The notes beneath the pieces were generated by a model that saw only the letters and a list, made by a program, of their open reading frames with translations, made no database searches and had not been told where the DNA came from. Of a stretch of DNA of 64,000 bases, positions 43,300 through 51,775 are shown in pieces; the stretch's first letter is position 1; every line of letters begins with the position of its first letter. Source of the DNA: Clostridiales bacterium (GTDB lineage Bacteria; Bacillota; Clostridia; Christensenellales; QALW01); assembly GCA_015069575.1 (NCBI GenBank), contig SVIH01000002.1, positions 1 to 64,000 on the forward strand, read 5' to 3'. The translations under genes and the position numbers were made by a program.

Positions 43300-43997
43300 T
43301 GGGAAAGGATGTTATTATTGCTTGTGATTTTGCTTCAAAAGAACAAGTGTTTAACTTTTTAGATAAGTTTCAGGGCAGAAAGCCTTTTGTAAAAATTGGT
43401 ATGGAACTCTTTTATGCCGAAGGTCCTGAAATTGTTCAGGAAATCAAAAAAAGAGGGCATAAGATTTTCCTTGATTTAAAATTACACGATATTCCTAATA
43501 CAGTAAAAAAATCAATGGCAGTGCTTTCTCGCTTAAATGTTGATATGACAAATCTTCACGCTTCCGGCACAGTTAATATGATGAAAGCCGCTTTGGAAGG
43601 TTTAACAAGGGAAGATGGTACTCGCCCCATTTTAATAGCAGTTACACAGCTTACCTCAACTGATCAGGAAAGCATGGAAAAAGATCTTCTTATAAATGAA
43701 CCTATCGATAAGGTTGTTATGCACTATGCTTCTAATGCCCGCCTTGCAGGGCTTGATGGTGTTGTGTGTTCACCTTTAGAAGCTGAAAAGGTACATTCAA
43801 CCTGCGGTAAAGATTTTATTACCGTTACCCCGGGTGTTCGTTTTGCTGATGGTGAAATTGGCGATCAGAAGCGTGTTATGACTCCTGAACAGGCTAAAAA
43901 AATTGGTTCAGATTATATCGTTGTTGGCAGACCTATTACTGCGGCAGAAGATCCTGTTCAAGCTTACGAAAGATGCGTAAAAGAATTTTGCGATTAA
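43299..43997 (+). CDS. pyrF: Orotidine 5'-phosphate decarboxylase
   Basis: A 232-residue OMP decarboxylase barrel producing UMP. The catalytic Lys-Asp-Lys tetrad is in IFLDLKLHDIPNTVKKS, and the phosphate-binding end has TPGVRFADGEIGDQKR and YIVVGRPITAAEDP. The length fits bacterial PyrF of the ~230-residue group. It begins at the pyrD stop (one-base overlap). GGAGGTG within pyrD's last codons serves as ribosome site. Confidence 0.96.
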   Translation: MGKDVIIACDFASKEQVFNFLDKFQGRKPFVKIGMELFYAEGPEIVQEIKKRGHKIFLDLKLHDIPNTVKKSMAVLSRLNVDMTNLHASGTVNMMKAALEGLTREDGTRPILIAVTQLTSTDQESMEKDLLINEPIDKVVMHYASNARLAGLDGVVCSPLEAEKVHSTCGKDFITVTPGVRFADGEIGDQKRVMTPEQAKKIGSDYIVVGRPITAAEDPVQAYERCVKEFCD

Positions 43998-44010
43998 GGA
44001 GAGGGTAAAA

Positions 44011-44667
44011 ATGGAAAGTTATAAAAGAGAGTTTATTCAATTTTTAGAAGGCGCAGGCGTACTTAAATTTGGTGATTTTACTGCAAAATCAGGCAGAAAA
44101 ATTCCTTACTTTATTAACGCAGGCGATATTAAAACAGGCGATCAGATTTCAAAGTTAGGCGAATTTTATGCAAAAGCCTATTTTGAAAAAATCGGCAACA
44201 AGAAAACAGTACTTTACGGCCCAGCATATAAGGGTATTCCAATTGCAGTTTCCGTTGCCTGTGCACTTTCAAAGCAGGGTCTTGATGTTCCCTTCTTCTT
44301 TAACCGTAAGGAAGAAAAGGACCACGGCGAAGGCGGTGTGTTCGTTGGTTATAAGCCACAGGAACCTGAAGAAGTTGTTATTGTTGAAGATGTTATTACC
44401 GCAGGCACAGCAATTCGTGAAAGTATGGCAAATCTTTCTACCCTTAAAGGCGTAAAGGTTGCCGCAACTTTCGTTATGGTTGACCGCAAGGAAAAAGGTC
44501 AGAGTGAAAAATCAGCAATGCAGGAAGTTGGCGAAGAATTCGGTTTCCCCGTTTACTCAGTTGTTGATGTTTACGATATTATTGAGTATCTTGAAGAAGA
44601 CCCCAAAAACAAAGAGAATGTTGATAGAATTAAAAACTATTTATCCGTTAATGGCGCAAAAATTTAA
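44011..44667 (+). CDS. pyrE: Orotate phosphoribosyltransferase
   Basis: A 218-residue type I phosphoribosyltransferase converting orotate and PRPP to OMP. The PRPP-binding motif is VVIVEDVITAGTAI (residues about 121-134). The flexible loop has FFFNRKEEKDHGEGG, which is expected for OPRT. It is 14 bases after pyrF with a GGAGAGGG site. Its position between pyrF and pyrB matches a complete UMP pathway from carbamoyl phosphate onward in one operon. Confidence 0.95.
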   Translation: MESYKREFIQFLEGAGVLKFGDFTAKSGRKIPYFINAGDIKTGDQISKLGEFYAKAYFEKIGNKKTVLYGPAYKGIPIAVSVACALSKQGLDVPFFFNRKEEKDHGEGGVFVGYKPQEPEEVVIVEDVITAGTAIRESMANLSTLKGVKVAATFVMVDRKEKGQSEKSAMQEVGEEFGFPVYSVVDVYDIIEYLEEDPKNKENVDRIKNYLSVNGAKI

Positions 44668-44685
44668 TTTTGAAAGGCAAAAATA

Positions 44686-45609
44686 ATGAGAAGTATTATT
44701 GATGTACTTGACCTTACAGTTGAAGAAATAAACGAACTTATTCAGGTAGCGCTTGATATAATTGAAAAGCCCGAAAAATACGCTGAAGTTTGTAAAGGCA
44801 AAAAACTTGCAACGCTGTTTTTTGAGCCTTCAACAAGAACGCGTCTTTCTTTTGAAGCGGCTATGTATGAACTTGGCGGAAATGTTTTAGGATTTTCTGA
44901 AGCAGCAAGTTCATCGGCGGCAAAAGGCGAAAGTGTTGCAGATACTGCAAAAACCATAAGTTGCTATGCAGATATTATTGCAATGCGTCATCCTAAAGAA
45001 GGCGCACCATATGTTGCAGCACAAAATGCAAGCGTTCCTGTTATAAATGCAGGCGATGGCGGACACAACCATCCAACACAAACCTTAGCTGACCTTTTAA
45101 CCATTTATCGTGAAAAAGGAAAATTTGCGGATCTTACCGTTGGCTTTTGCGGTGATTTAAAATTTGGCAGAACGGTTCACTCATTGATAAACGCTCTGTC
45201 AAGATATAAAAATATAAATATTGTTTTGATTTCACCTGAAGAATTAAAACTTCCAAGTTATGTTAAAAAAGATGTTCTGAAGAAAAACGGTATTCCATAT
45301 GAACAGACTACTGATCTGGAAGCAGTTATGCCCAAACTTGATATTCTTTATATGACAAGGGTTCAAAGGGAACGCTTCTTTAATGAAGAAGATTATCTTC
45401 GCTTAAAGGATAGTTACATACTTACTCCTGAAAAACTTAAAAATGCTAAAGAAGATCTCTCAATAATGCACCCGTTGCCAAGGGTAAACGAAATCAGCGT
45501 CAGCATTGATAAAGATCCACGCGCAGTTTACTTTAAGCAGGTGTTAAACGGAAAATATATGCGTATGGCACTTATTCTTAAACTGCTTAAGGAGGCTGGA
45601 TTATTATGA
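44686..45609 (+). CDS. pyrB: Aspartate carbamoyltransferase catalytic subunit
   Basis: A 307-residue catalytic chain. The carbamoyl phosphate motif [13 protein letters not shown] (STRTR) is complete, [14 protein letters not shown] is the 80s-like loop with Ser/Lys, and [16 protein letters not shown] and HPLPRVNEI complete the active site. It makes N-carbamoylaspartate. The following gene encodes the regulatory chain, overlapping by 4 bases (ATGA), so it should form an E. coli-like PyrB6PyrI6 holoenzyme. Confidence 0.97.
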   Translation: MRSIIDVLDLTVEEINELIQVALDIIEKPEKYAEVCKGKKLATLFFEPSTRTRLSFEAAMYELGGNVLGFSEAASSSAAKGESVADTAKTISCYADIIAMRHPKEGAPYVAAQNASVPVINAGDGGHNHPTQTLADLLTIYREKGKFADLTVGFCGDLKFGRTVHSLINALSRYKNINIVLISPEELKLPSYVKKDVLKKNGIPYEQTTDLEAVMPKLDILYMTRVQRERFFNEEDYLRLKDSYILTPEKLKNAKEDLSIMHPLPRVNEISVSIDKDPRAVYFKQVLNGKYMRMALILKLLKEAGLL

Positions 45610-46025
45610 ATATAGATTCAATTTATAACGGTGTTGTTATCGATCATATTACTGCCGGCAGGGGTATGATGCTTTATGAACTTTTAGGATTTTCCAAACT
45701 TGATTGTTCAATTGCGCTTATAAAAAATGTAAGCAGTAAAAAAATGGGCAAAAAAGATATTATTAAAATCGATGCAGATATTTCTTTAGATTTTGATGTT
45801 ATAGGGTATGTTGATCCTGATGCAACAGTAAACATTATAAAAGAAGGCAAATTAATTGAAAAGAAAAGCATTGAAAAGCCTGAAACACTTGTTAATGTTA
45901 TAAAATGCAAAAACCCGCGTTGCATTTCTTCCTGTGAGCAGGAGATAGATCATATCTTTAAATTAACTGATAAAGAAAATGGAGTTTATCGTTGCATTTA
46001 CTGTGAAACACAGGCAAATAAATAA
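45606..46025 (+). CDS. pyrI: Aspartate carbamoyltransferase regulatory subunit
   Basis: A 139-residue regulatory chain binding nucleotide effectors and the catalytic trimer. The N-terminal allosteric domain includes [19 protein letters not shown]. The C-terminal zinc ribbon has four cysteines ([13 protein letters not shown] ... CIYCETQ). The ATGA overlap with pyrB indicates stoichiometric coupling. Last gene of the operon; no strong terminator is visible before the purine promoter 35 bases on. Confidence 0.95.
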   Translation: MNIDSIYNGVVIDHITAGRGMMLYELLGFSKLDCSIALIKNVSSKKMGKKDIIKIDADISLDFDVIGYVDPDATVNIIKEGKLIEKKSIEKPETLVNVIKCKNPRCISSCEQEIDHIFKLTDKENGVYRCIYCETQANK

Positions 46026-46059
46026 TTAATTAAAACTCTTAAATAAATGGCTGGTTGCC

Positions 46060-46088
46060 TTGACAAAATTTCGAAATTAATGTATAAT
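46060..46088 (+). promoter_or_regulatory. Promoter of the purine operon
   Basis: TTGACA, 17-base spacer, TATAAT: a consensus sigma-A promoter starting 35 bases after pyrI. It lies just before the ZTP riboswitch. Confidence 0.92.
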
Positions 46089-46105
46089 TTTAGGGAAAAT
46101 AAAGG

Positions 46106-46178
46106 TTCTTTGTAACTGACGGATAGTTGTGGATAACCACAAAGGAACAAAGAATTATTATTGCCGACCGTCTGGGCA
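46106..46178 (+). ncRNA. ZTP (pfl) riboswitch upstream of purE
   Basis: P1 TTCTTTGT/ACAAAGAA (46106-46113/46147-46154) encloses the conserved GTAACTGACGG and P2 TTGTGG/CCACAA. After a linker comes GCCGACCGTCTGGGC, the P3/pseudoknot signature of pfl motif RNAs, which bind ZMP/ZTP and turn on purine and one-carbon genes. The downstream operon (purE to fhs) is the expected regulon. Confidence 0.92.
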
Positions 46179-46216
46179 CAATTGCTTGATTATTTCGGGT
46201 AAGTGTGCCTTTTCTT
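46175..46216 (+). terminator. Expression-platform terminator of the ZTP riboswitch
   Basis: GGCACA (46175-46180) and TGTGCC (46204-46209), followed by ttttctta. The left arm shares the GGGC of riboswitch P3, so ligand binding would oppose termination. Confidence 0.85.
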
Positions 46217-46238
46217 ATTTTTATCTGGAGGTTTAAAA

Positions 46239-46727
46239 ATGAAAAAAATCGGAATCGTTATGGGAAGCGATAGTGATCTTCCAATTATAAAAAAAGCAAC
46301 TGATATGTTAAAAACTCTTGATATTCCATTTGAGGTGCATGTTTATTCAGCGCATCGCACGCCGGTTGAAGCAAGAGATTTTGCGTTTTCAGCCCGTGAA
46401 AACGGATTTGGCGTAATAATTGCCGCAGCAGGTATGGCAGCCCATTTGGCAGGCGCTATTGCTGCAAATACAACTTTGCCTGTTATTGGCATTCCTTGTT
46501 CAAGTTCAAATCTTGATGGAATGGATGCACTTTTAGCAACAGTACAGATGCCAACAGGTATTCCGGTTGCTACAGTTGCCATTAACGGTGGCGCAAATGC
46601 AGCACTTCTTGCAGCACAGATAATTGCAGTTGAAGATAAACAGTTACAGGAAAAACTTGATTCAAAGCGTGTTTCCGATGCTAAAAAGGTATTGGAAAAG
46701 GACGCTGATATTGCTTCTAAACTTTAA
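46239..46727 (+). CDS. purE: N5-carboxyaminoimidazole ribonucleotide mutase (PurE)
   Basis: A 162-residue class I Pur[17 protein letters not shown] (the substrate-binding loop), [10 protein letters not shown] with the catalytic His, and [17 protein letters not shown] are the family motifs. It interconverts N5-CAIR and CAIR. ATG 46239 follows GGAGG; the track's start at 46203 lies inside the terminator and is rejected. No purK is in the operon, so CO2-dependent or separate PurK action is implied. Confidence 0.97.
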   Translation: MKKIGIVMGSDSDLPIIKKATDMLKTLDIPFEVHVYSAHRTPVEARDFAFSARENGFGVIIAAAGMAAHLAGAIAANTTLPVIGIPCSSSNLDGMDALLATVQMPTGIPVATVAINGGANAALLAAQIIAVEDKQLQEKLDSKRVSDAKKVLEKDADIASKL

Positions 46728-46739
46728 AAGGAGACGTTT

Positions 46740-48161
46740 ATGGGAGGCTTTTTCGGCACAGTTTGTAAGCAAGATGCCATATCCGATGTGTTCTTTGGTA
46801 CAGATTACCATTCTCATTTAGGAACACGCAGGGCAGGCGTTGCCGCATGGGATAATGAACTTGGCTTACAAAGGGAAATTCATAACATACAAAATTCGCC
46901 GTTCAGAACAAAATTTGAAGACCTTTTTGAAGAAATGAAAGGTACTGCGGCAATCGGATGCATAAGTGATTCTGAGCCTCAGCCACTTTTATTCAGATCA
47001 CATTTAGGTTCTTATGCCATTATTCTTATTGGCGCAATTAATAACAGTGAAGAACTTATTGAAAAGTACTTAAAAGATGGCGGTCAGTACGGCGCTATGA
47101 CAGGTGGCAAAGTTAACTCTGTTGAAATTTTTGCAGGCCTTATTAATATGAAGGATACTTTTCATGAAGGAATCCGTTTTGCGCAAGAGCAGATAAAAGG
47201 TTCAGCAACATGTTTGATTCTTACAGATAAAGGCACTATAATTGCTGCCCGTGATTTTTACGGAAGAACACCTTGCTTAATAGGTAAAAACGAAAACGGA
47301 TTTGCTGTAGCCTTTGAATCCTTTGCCTATAAAAAACTTGAGTATGAAGATTATCTGGAGCTTGGACCTGCACAGATAGTTGAAATTACACAGGATAAGG
47401 TTACAACCTTAATGGAAAAAAAGGATAAAATGAAAATTTGTGCGTTCCTTTGGTCATATTACGGTTATCCAACCTCAACCTATGAAGGCGTAAATGTTGA
47501 GGCTATGCGTTGTAAAAACGGTGAAATTATGGCCGAAACTGATAAGGAAACAGGTAAAGATAAAGGTATAGATTATGTTTGCGGTGTTCCTGATTCAGGC
47601 ACACCCCACGCAATAGGTTATGCAAATAAAAGCAGAGTTCCTTTTGCAAGACCCTTTATTAAATATACACCTACCTGGCCAAGAAGTTTTATGCCTTCAA
47701 ACCAGGCACAGCGCAATAAGGTTGCTAAAATGAAGCAGATTCCTGTGCATGAATTTATTAAGGATAAAAGTTTATTGTTTGTAGATGATTCAATCGTTCG
47801 CGGTACACAGTTAAAGGAAACCGTTGATTTTCTTTACGATAACGGCGCAAAGGAAGTTCATATGCGTTCAGCTTGTCCGCCAATTATGTACGGTTGTAAA
47901 TTTTTAAGTTTCTCCCGTTCAGGAACCGAATTAGAACTAATTGCAAGAAAAACGGTTATTGAGCTTGAAGGCGAAGAAGGTTTAAATCACCTTGAAGAAT
48001 ACTCTGATTCAAAAACAGAGCGTGGCAAGAAATTACGCGAAGCAATTTGCGAAAAATTACAGTTTAATTCACTTGATTTTCAATCCCTTGAGGGTATTAT
48101 TAAAGCAATAGGTATAGATAGAGAAAAACTTTGTACTTATTGTTGGAGTGGAAAGGAATAA
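46740..48161 (+). CDS. purF: PurF-like amidophosphoribosyltransferase lacking the N-terminal nucleophile Cys
   Basis: A 473-residue protein with the PurF architecture. The C-terminal phosphoribosyltransferase half is intact: the PRPP motif is LLFVDDSIVRGTQLKETVDF and the substrate loop is PTWPRSFMPS. The N-terminal Ntn glutaminase domain begins MGGFFGTVCKQD where other PurFs have a (propeptide-)Cys-Gly start; the nucleophile is replaced by Gly, and HRGQE of the glutamine site reads LGTRRAG. It might use free ammonia or an unlinked glutaminase. It is the only PurF in this operon, between purE and purM. Confidence 0.88.
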   Translation: MGGFFGTVCKQDAISDVFFGTDYHSHLGTRRAGVAAWDNELGLQREIHNIQNSPFRTKFEDLFEEMKGTAAIGCISDSEPQPLLFRSHLGSYAIILIGAINNSEELIEKYLKDGGQYGAMTGGKVNSVEIFAGLINMKDTFHEGIRFAQEQIKGSATCLILTDKGTIIAARDFYGRTPCLIGKNENGFAVAFESFAYKKLEYEDYLELGPAQIVEITQDKVTTLMEKKDKMKICAFLWSYYGYPTSTYEGVNVEAMRCKNGEIMAETDKETGKDKGIDYVCGVPDSGTPHAIGYANKSRVPFARPFIKYTPTWPRSFMPSNQAQRNKVAKMKQIPVHEFIKDKSLLFVDDSIVRGTQLKETVDFLYDNGAKEVHMRSACPPIMYGCKFLSFSRSGTELELIARKTVIELEGEEGLNHLEEYSDSKTERGKKLREAICEKLQFNSLDFQSLEGIIKAIGIDREKLCTYCWSGKE

Positions 48162-48165
48162 GAAA

Positions 48166-49206
48166 ATGTTAAAATCAAAATCAGATAGTTATGCAGCGGC
48201 AGGCGTAGATATTACCGCAGGTTATAAATCAGTTGAACTTATGAAAGAACATATCAAAAGAACACGTAACGAAGGTTGCCTTGATGATGTTGGCGGCTTC
48301 GGCGGTTGTTTTGGTCTTAATTTATTAGGCATTGAAGAACCCGTACTTGTAAGCGGAACAGACGGCTGCGGTACAAAGGTTAAACTTGCAATTTTAATGG
48401 ATAAACACGATACCATCGGCATTGATGCAGTTGCTATGTGCGTAAACGATATTATATGTTGCGGCGCAAAGCCACTTTTCTTCCTTGATTATATTGCTTG
48501 CGGAAAGAATTATCCTGAAAAAATCGCTTCAATCGTAAGCGGTGTTTGTGAAGGCTGTGTTCAGTCAGGCGCAGCACTAATTGGTGGCGAAACTGCTGAA
48601 CATCCCGGTATGATGCCATTGGAAGATTATGACCTTGCAGGCTTTGCAGTAGGTATTGTTGATAAAAAGAAAATCCTTGATAATAATACTGTAAAAGCAG
48701 GTGATACAGTTATTGCACTTGCTTCTTCAGGTGTTCATTCAAACGGTTTTTCTTTAGTACGCAAAGTGTTTGATATCGGCAACTGTGATTTAAATACTTA
48801 CACAGAAGAATTAAACGGCAAAACATTAGGCGAAACATTACTTACCCCCACAAAGATTTATGTAAAAAGCGTGCTTGCACTTTTACAACAAGTTCAGGTG
48901 CATGCAATATCACATATTACAGGCGGTGGCTTCTATGAGAATATTCCAAGAAGCTTACCTGATGGTTATTCCGTAAAGGTTGATAAGTCAACCCTTAAAA
49001 TCTTACCTATCTTTGATTTAATTCAAAAAGTTGGCGGAATTTCTGAAAGAGATATGTTCAACACCTTTAATATGGGCGTTGGTATGAGCGTTGTTGTTGA
49101 TAAAAATGATGCTGAAAAAGCACTTGAAATATTAAAGGCAAATGGCGAAGATGCATATATCATCGGTGAAGTTATAAAAAGTGATGAGGGTGTTATCATT
49201 GAATAA
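48166..49206 (+). CDS. purM: Phosphoribosylformylglycinamidine cyclo-ligase
   Basis: A 346-residue AIR synthetase of the PurM/PurL fold. Key blocks are the nucleotide-binding GTDGCGTKVKLA, HDTIGIDAVAMCVNDI, the GGETAEHPGM motif, and HITGGGFYENIPR near the C-terminus. It closes the imidazole ring using ATP. ATG 48166 follows AAGGAATAAG; the track's earlier start is rejected. It overlaps purN by 8 bases. Confidence 0.96.
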   Translation: MLKSKSDSYAAAGVDITAGYKSVELMKEHIKRTRNEGCLDDVGGFGGCFGLNLLGIEEPVLVSGTDGCGTKVKLAILMDKHDTIGIDAVAMCVNDIICCGAKPLFFLDYIACGKNYPEKIASIVSGVCEGCVQSGAALIGGETAEHPGMMPLEDYDLAGFAVGIVDKKKILDNNTVKAGDTVIALASSGVHSNGFSLVRKVFDIGNCDLNTYTEELNGKTLGETLLTPTKIYVKSVLALLQQVQVHAISHITGGGFYENIPRSLPDGYSVKVDKSTLKILPIFDLIQKVGGISERDMFNTFNMGVGMSVVVDKNDAEKALEILKANGEDAYIIGEVIKSDEGVIIE

Positions 49207-49831
49207 AAAGAAAAATATTGTTGTACTTACTTCAGGCGGTGGCACTAATCTTCAGGCGTTAATCGATGCTGAAAAACGAAACGAACTTGGCAATGGCAAG
49301 ATAACCTGTGTTATTGCTTCAAAGGAAGATGCCTATGCATTAGTCCGTGCCCAAAATAACAATATCAAAACAAGAACGTTAATCAGAAAAGATTATAATG
49401 ATGTTAATCAGTACACTGAAGATATGCTTAAATTATTGCTTGAAGAAAAGGCAGATGTTATCGTTTATGCAGGATTTATGACTATTTTAGGTGATGCTGT
49501 TTGTGATGCATTCCCCAATAAAATGGTAAATGTTCATCCTGCTTTGATTCCTTCTTTTTGCGGAAAAGGTTATTATGGCCTTAAAGTTCATGAAGAAGCG
49601 CTTAAAAAAGGCGTAAAAGTATCAGGCGCAACAGTGCATTTTGTTACAAACGAATGTGATGGCGGACCTATTATTCTTCAAAAAGCAGTTGAAGTAAAAG
49701 ATGAAGATACTCCGGAAACTCTGCAAAGGCGCATAATGGAACAGGCAGAATGGAAGATACTTCCTAAAGCAGTTCAACTTTTATGTGACGATAAAATTTT
49801 AGTTAAAAACGGTATAACATATATTTTATAA
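49199..49831 (+). CDS. purN: Phosphoribosylglycinamide formyltransferase
   Basis: A 210-residue GAR transformylase using 10-formyl-THF. NIVVLTSGGGTNLQALIDA (GAR phosphate loop), MVNVHPALIPSF with the catalytic His, and GATVHFVTNECDGGPII are present. The start is uncertain: TTG 49199 overlaps the purM stop and has GAGGG 10 bases upstream; ATG 49184 or 49181 inside purM would add a non-conserved extension. The one-carbon donor would be supplied by fhs at the end of the operon. Confidence 0.92.
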   Translation: MNKKKNIVVLTSGGGTNLQALIDAEKRNELGNGKITCVIASKEDAYALVRAQNNNIKTRTLIRKDYNDVNQYTEDMLKLLLEEKADVIVYAGFMTILGDAVCDAFPNKMVNVHPALIPSFCGKGYYGLKVHEEALKKGVKVSGATVHFVTNECDGGPIILQKAVEVKDEDTPETLQRRIMEQAEWKILPKAVQLLCDDKILVKNGITYIL

Positions 49832-49847
49832 AGAGAGGGCATAAAAA

Positions 49848-50564
49848 ATGGAAATCAAAACTCTTGAAAACGAACTTAATTCTTTAGCATACCATGGCAG
49901 AGGTATTATTATCGGTAAAAGCGCTGACGGCACAAAAGCAATCACTGCATACTTTATTATGGGCAGAAGTGAAAACAGCCGTAACCGCGTTTTTGTTGAA
50001 GATGGTGAAGGTATCAGAACTCAGGCTTTTGACCCTTCAAAAATGACAGATCCACACTTGATCATATATGCACCTGTGCGTGTTCTTGGTAATAAAACCA
50101 TCGTAACCAATGGCGATCAAACAGATACCATTTACGAACTTATGGACAGGCAGATGACCTTTGAACAGGCGCTTCGCACCCGTGAGTTTGAGGATGATGC
50201 ACCTAACTTTACACCCCGTATTTCAGGTATTATCCGCCTTGAAAACGATGATATGAACTTTGCAATGTCAATTTTAAAATCAGCAGAAGGTGATAATTCT
50301 TCATGCCAAAGATACACTTTTGCATATTCAAACCCGCTTCCTGCAAAAGCAAAATTTATTCATACATATAAGTGTGATGGCAACCCACTTCCAAGTTTTG
50401 AGGGTGAGCCTAAAACACTTGCTTTGCCCGATGTTGATATTGACACTTTAACTGATATTATCTGGAAGAATTTAAACGAAGATAATAAAGTTTCTCTCTT
50501 TGTTCGTTATATTGACCTTAAAACAGGTGAATATGATTCAAGAATTGTAAATAAAAACAAATAA
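49848..50564 (+). CDS. IMP cyclohydrolase, PurO-like (PF07826 type)
   Basis: A 238-residue protein similar to the single-domain IMP cyclohydrolases known from archaea and some anaerobes, not the PurH N-terminal type. Motifs include LAYHGRGIIIGKSADG near the start, YFIMGRSENSRNRVFV, and FTPRISGIIRLEN in the centre. It closes the purine ring (FAICAR to IMP). It is paired with a separate AICAR formyltransferase in the next gene, so the two steps usually fused in PurH are split here. Confidence 0.88.
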   Translation: MEIKTLENELNSLAYHGRGIIIGKSADGTKAITAYFIMGRSENSRNRVFVEDGEGIRTQAFDPSKMTDPHLIIYAPVRVLGNKTIVTNGDQTDTIYELMDRQMTFEQALRTREFEDDAPNFTPRISGIIRLENDDMNFAMSILKSAEGDNSSCQRYTFAYSNPLPAKAKFIHTYKCDGNPLPSFEGEPKTLALPDVDIDTLTDIIWKNLNEDNKVSLFVRYIDLKTGEYDSRIVNKNK

Positions 50565-50576
50565 GGAGTGTTAAAT

Positions 50577-51761
50577 ATGAAAGAATTTGAATTAAAATAC
50601 GGCTGTAACCCTAATCAGAAGCCTGCAAAAATATTTATGCATGATGGCACTGAACTTCCCATTGAAATCCTTTCGGGAAGACCCGGCTACATCAACTTTC
50701 TTGATGCTTTTAACAGCTGGCAGCTTGTTAAGGAATTAAAGGAAGCATTAGGCCTTCCTGCAGTAACCTCCTTTAAACATGTTTCACCAACAAGTGCGGC
50801 AGTTGGTGTTAAATTACCCGAAAAACTTAAAAAGGCTTGCTTTGTTGATGATATTGAAGGTTTAGACGAATCTCCTTTAGCTTGCGCTTATGCCCGTGCC
50901 CGCGGTGCTGACAGAATGTGCTCATTCGGTGATTGGGTTGCTCTTTCTGATGTTTGCGATGTAACAACCGCAAAAATGATTAAAAGGGAAATTTCCGATG
51001 GCGTTATTGCCCCCGGCTATGAGCCTGAAGCACTTGAAATTTTAAAAACCAAGCGCAACGGCAACTATAATATAGTTAAAATTGATGCAAACTTTGTTCC
51101 TGATGCAATTGAGCATAAACAAGTGTTTGGCATTACTTTTGAACAAGGCAGAAATAACTTTGAAATTAACGAGGCACTTTTATCAAACCTTGTTACAAAA
51201 AATAAAGAACTTCCTAATGAAGCAGTTCGCGACCTTATAATTGCTTTAATTACACTTAAATATACACAGTCAAACTCTGTTTGCTTTGCTTATGACGGAC
51301 AGGCTATTGGTGTTGGCGCAGGTCAGCAATCCCGTATTCACTGCACCCGTTTAGCAGGTACAAAGGCAGATACATGGTTCCTTCGCCAGCACGATAAGGT
51401 ATTAAACCTTCCCTTTAAGGAAAATATCGCACGTCCTGACAGGGATAACGTTATTGATGGTTATATCAATAAAAATGAAGAAGATGTTTGTGCAGACGGC
51501 ATTTGGGAAAAATACTTTACCAAAAAGCCTGAACCTTTAACAGAAAAGGAAGCAAAAGAATATCTTGCAACCATTGATAATGTTGCACTTGGTTCAGATG
51601 CGTTCTTCCCATTCTCTGATAATATTGAAAGGGCAAAAAGAAGCGGTGTTAAATATATCGCTGAACCCGGTGGTTCAATCAGGGATGATTTAGTTATTGA
51701 ATGTGCAGACAAATACGGTATGGTTATTGCATTTACAGGAATGCGCCTGTTCCACCATTAA
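50577..51761 (+). CDS. AICAR formyltransferase (PurH C-terminal domain homologue)
   Basis: A 394-residue stand-alone transformylase for the 10-formyl-THF-dependent step AICAR to FAICAR. The conserved catalytic SFKHVSPTSAAVG (Lys-His motif) is intact, as is GQQSRIHCTRLAG near residue 255. It lacks the N-terminal MGS-like cyclohydrolase domain; the preceding gene provides that activity. ATG 50577 has AAGGAG 9 bases before it. It follows the cyclohydrolase gene by 12 bases. Confidence 0.92.
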   Translation: MKEFELKYGCNPNQKPAKIFMHDGTELPIEILSGRPGYINFLDAFNSWQLVKELKEALGLPAVTSFKHVSPTSAAVGVKLPEKLKKACFVDDIEGLDESPLACAYARARGADRMCSFGDWVALSDVCDVTTAKMIKREISDGVIAPGYEPEALEILKTKRNGNYNIVKIDANFVPDAIEHKQVFGITFEQGRNNFEINEALLSNLVTKNKELPNEAVRDLIIALITLKYTQSNSVCFAYDGQAIGVGAGQQSRIHCTRLAGTKADTWFLRQHDKVLNLPFKENIARPDRDNVIDGYINKNEEDVCADGIWEKYFTKKPEPLTEKEAKEYLATIDNVALGSDAFFPFSDNIERAKRSGVKYIAEPGGSIRDDLVIECADKYGMVIAFTGMRLFHH

Positions 51762-51775
51762 GGAGAATTTAATAA

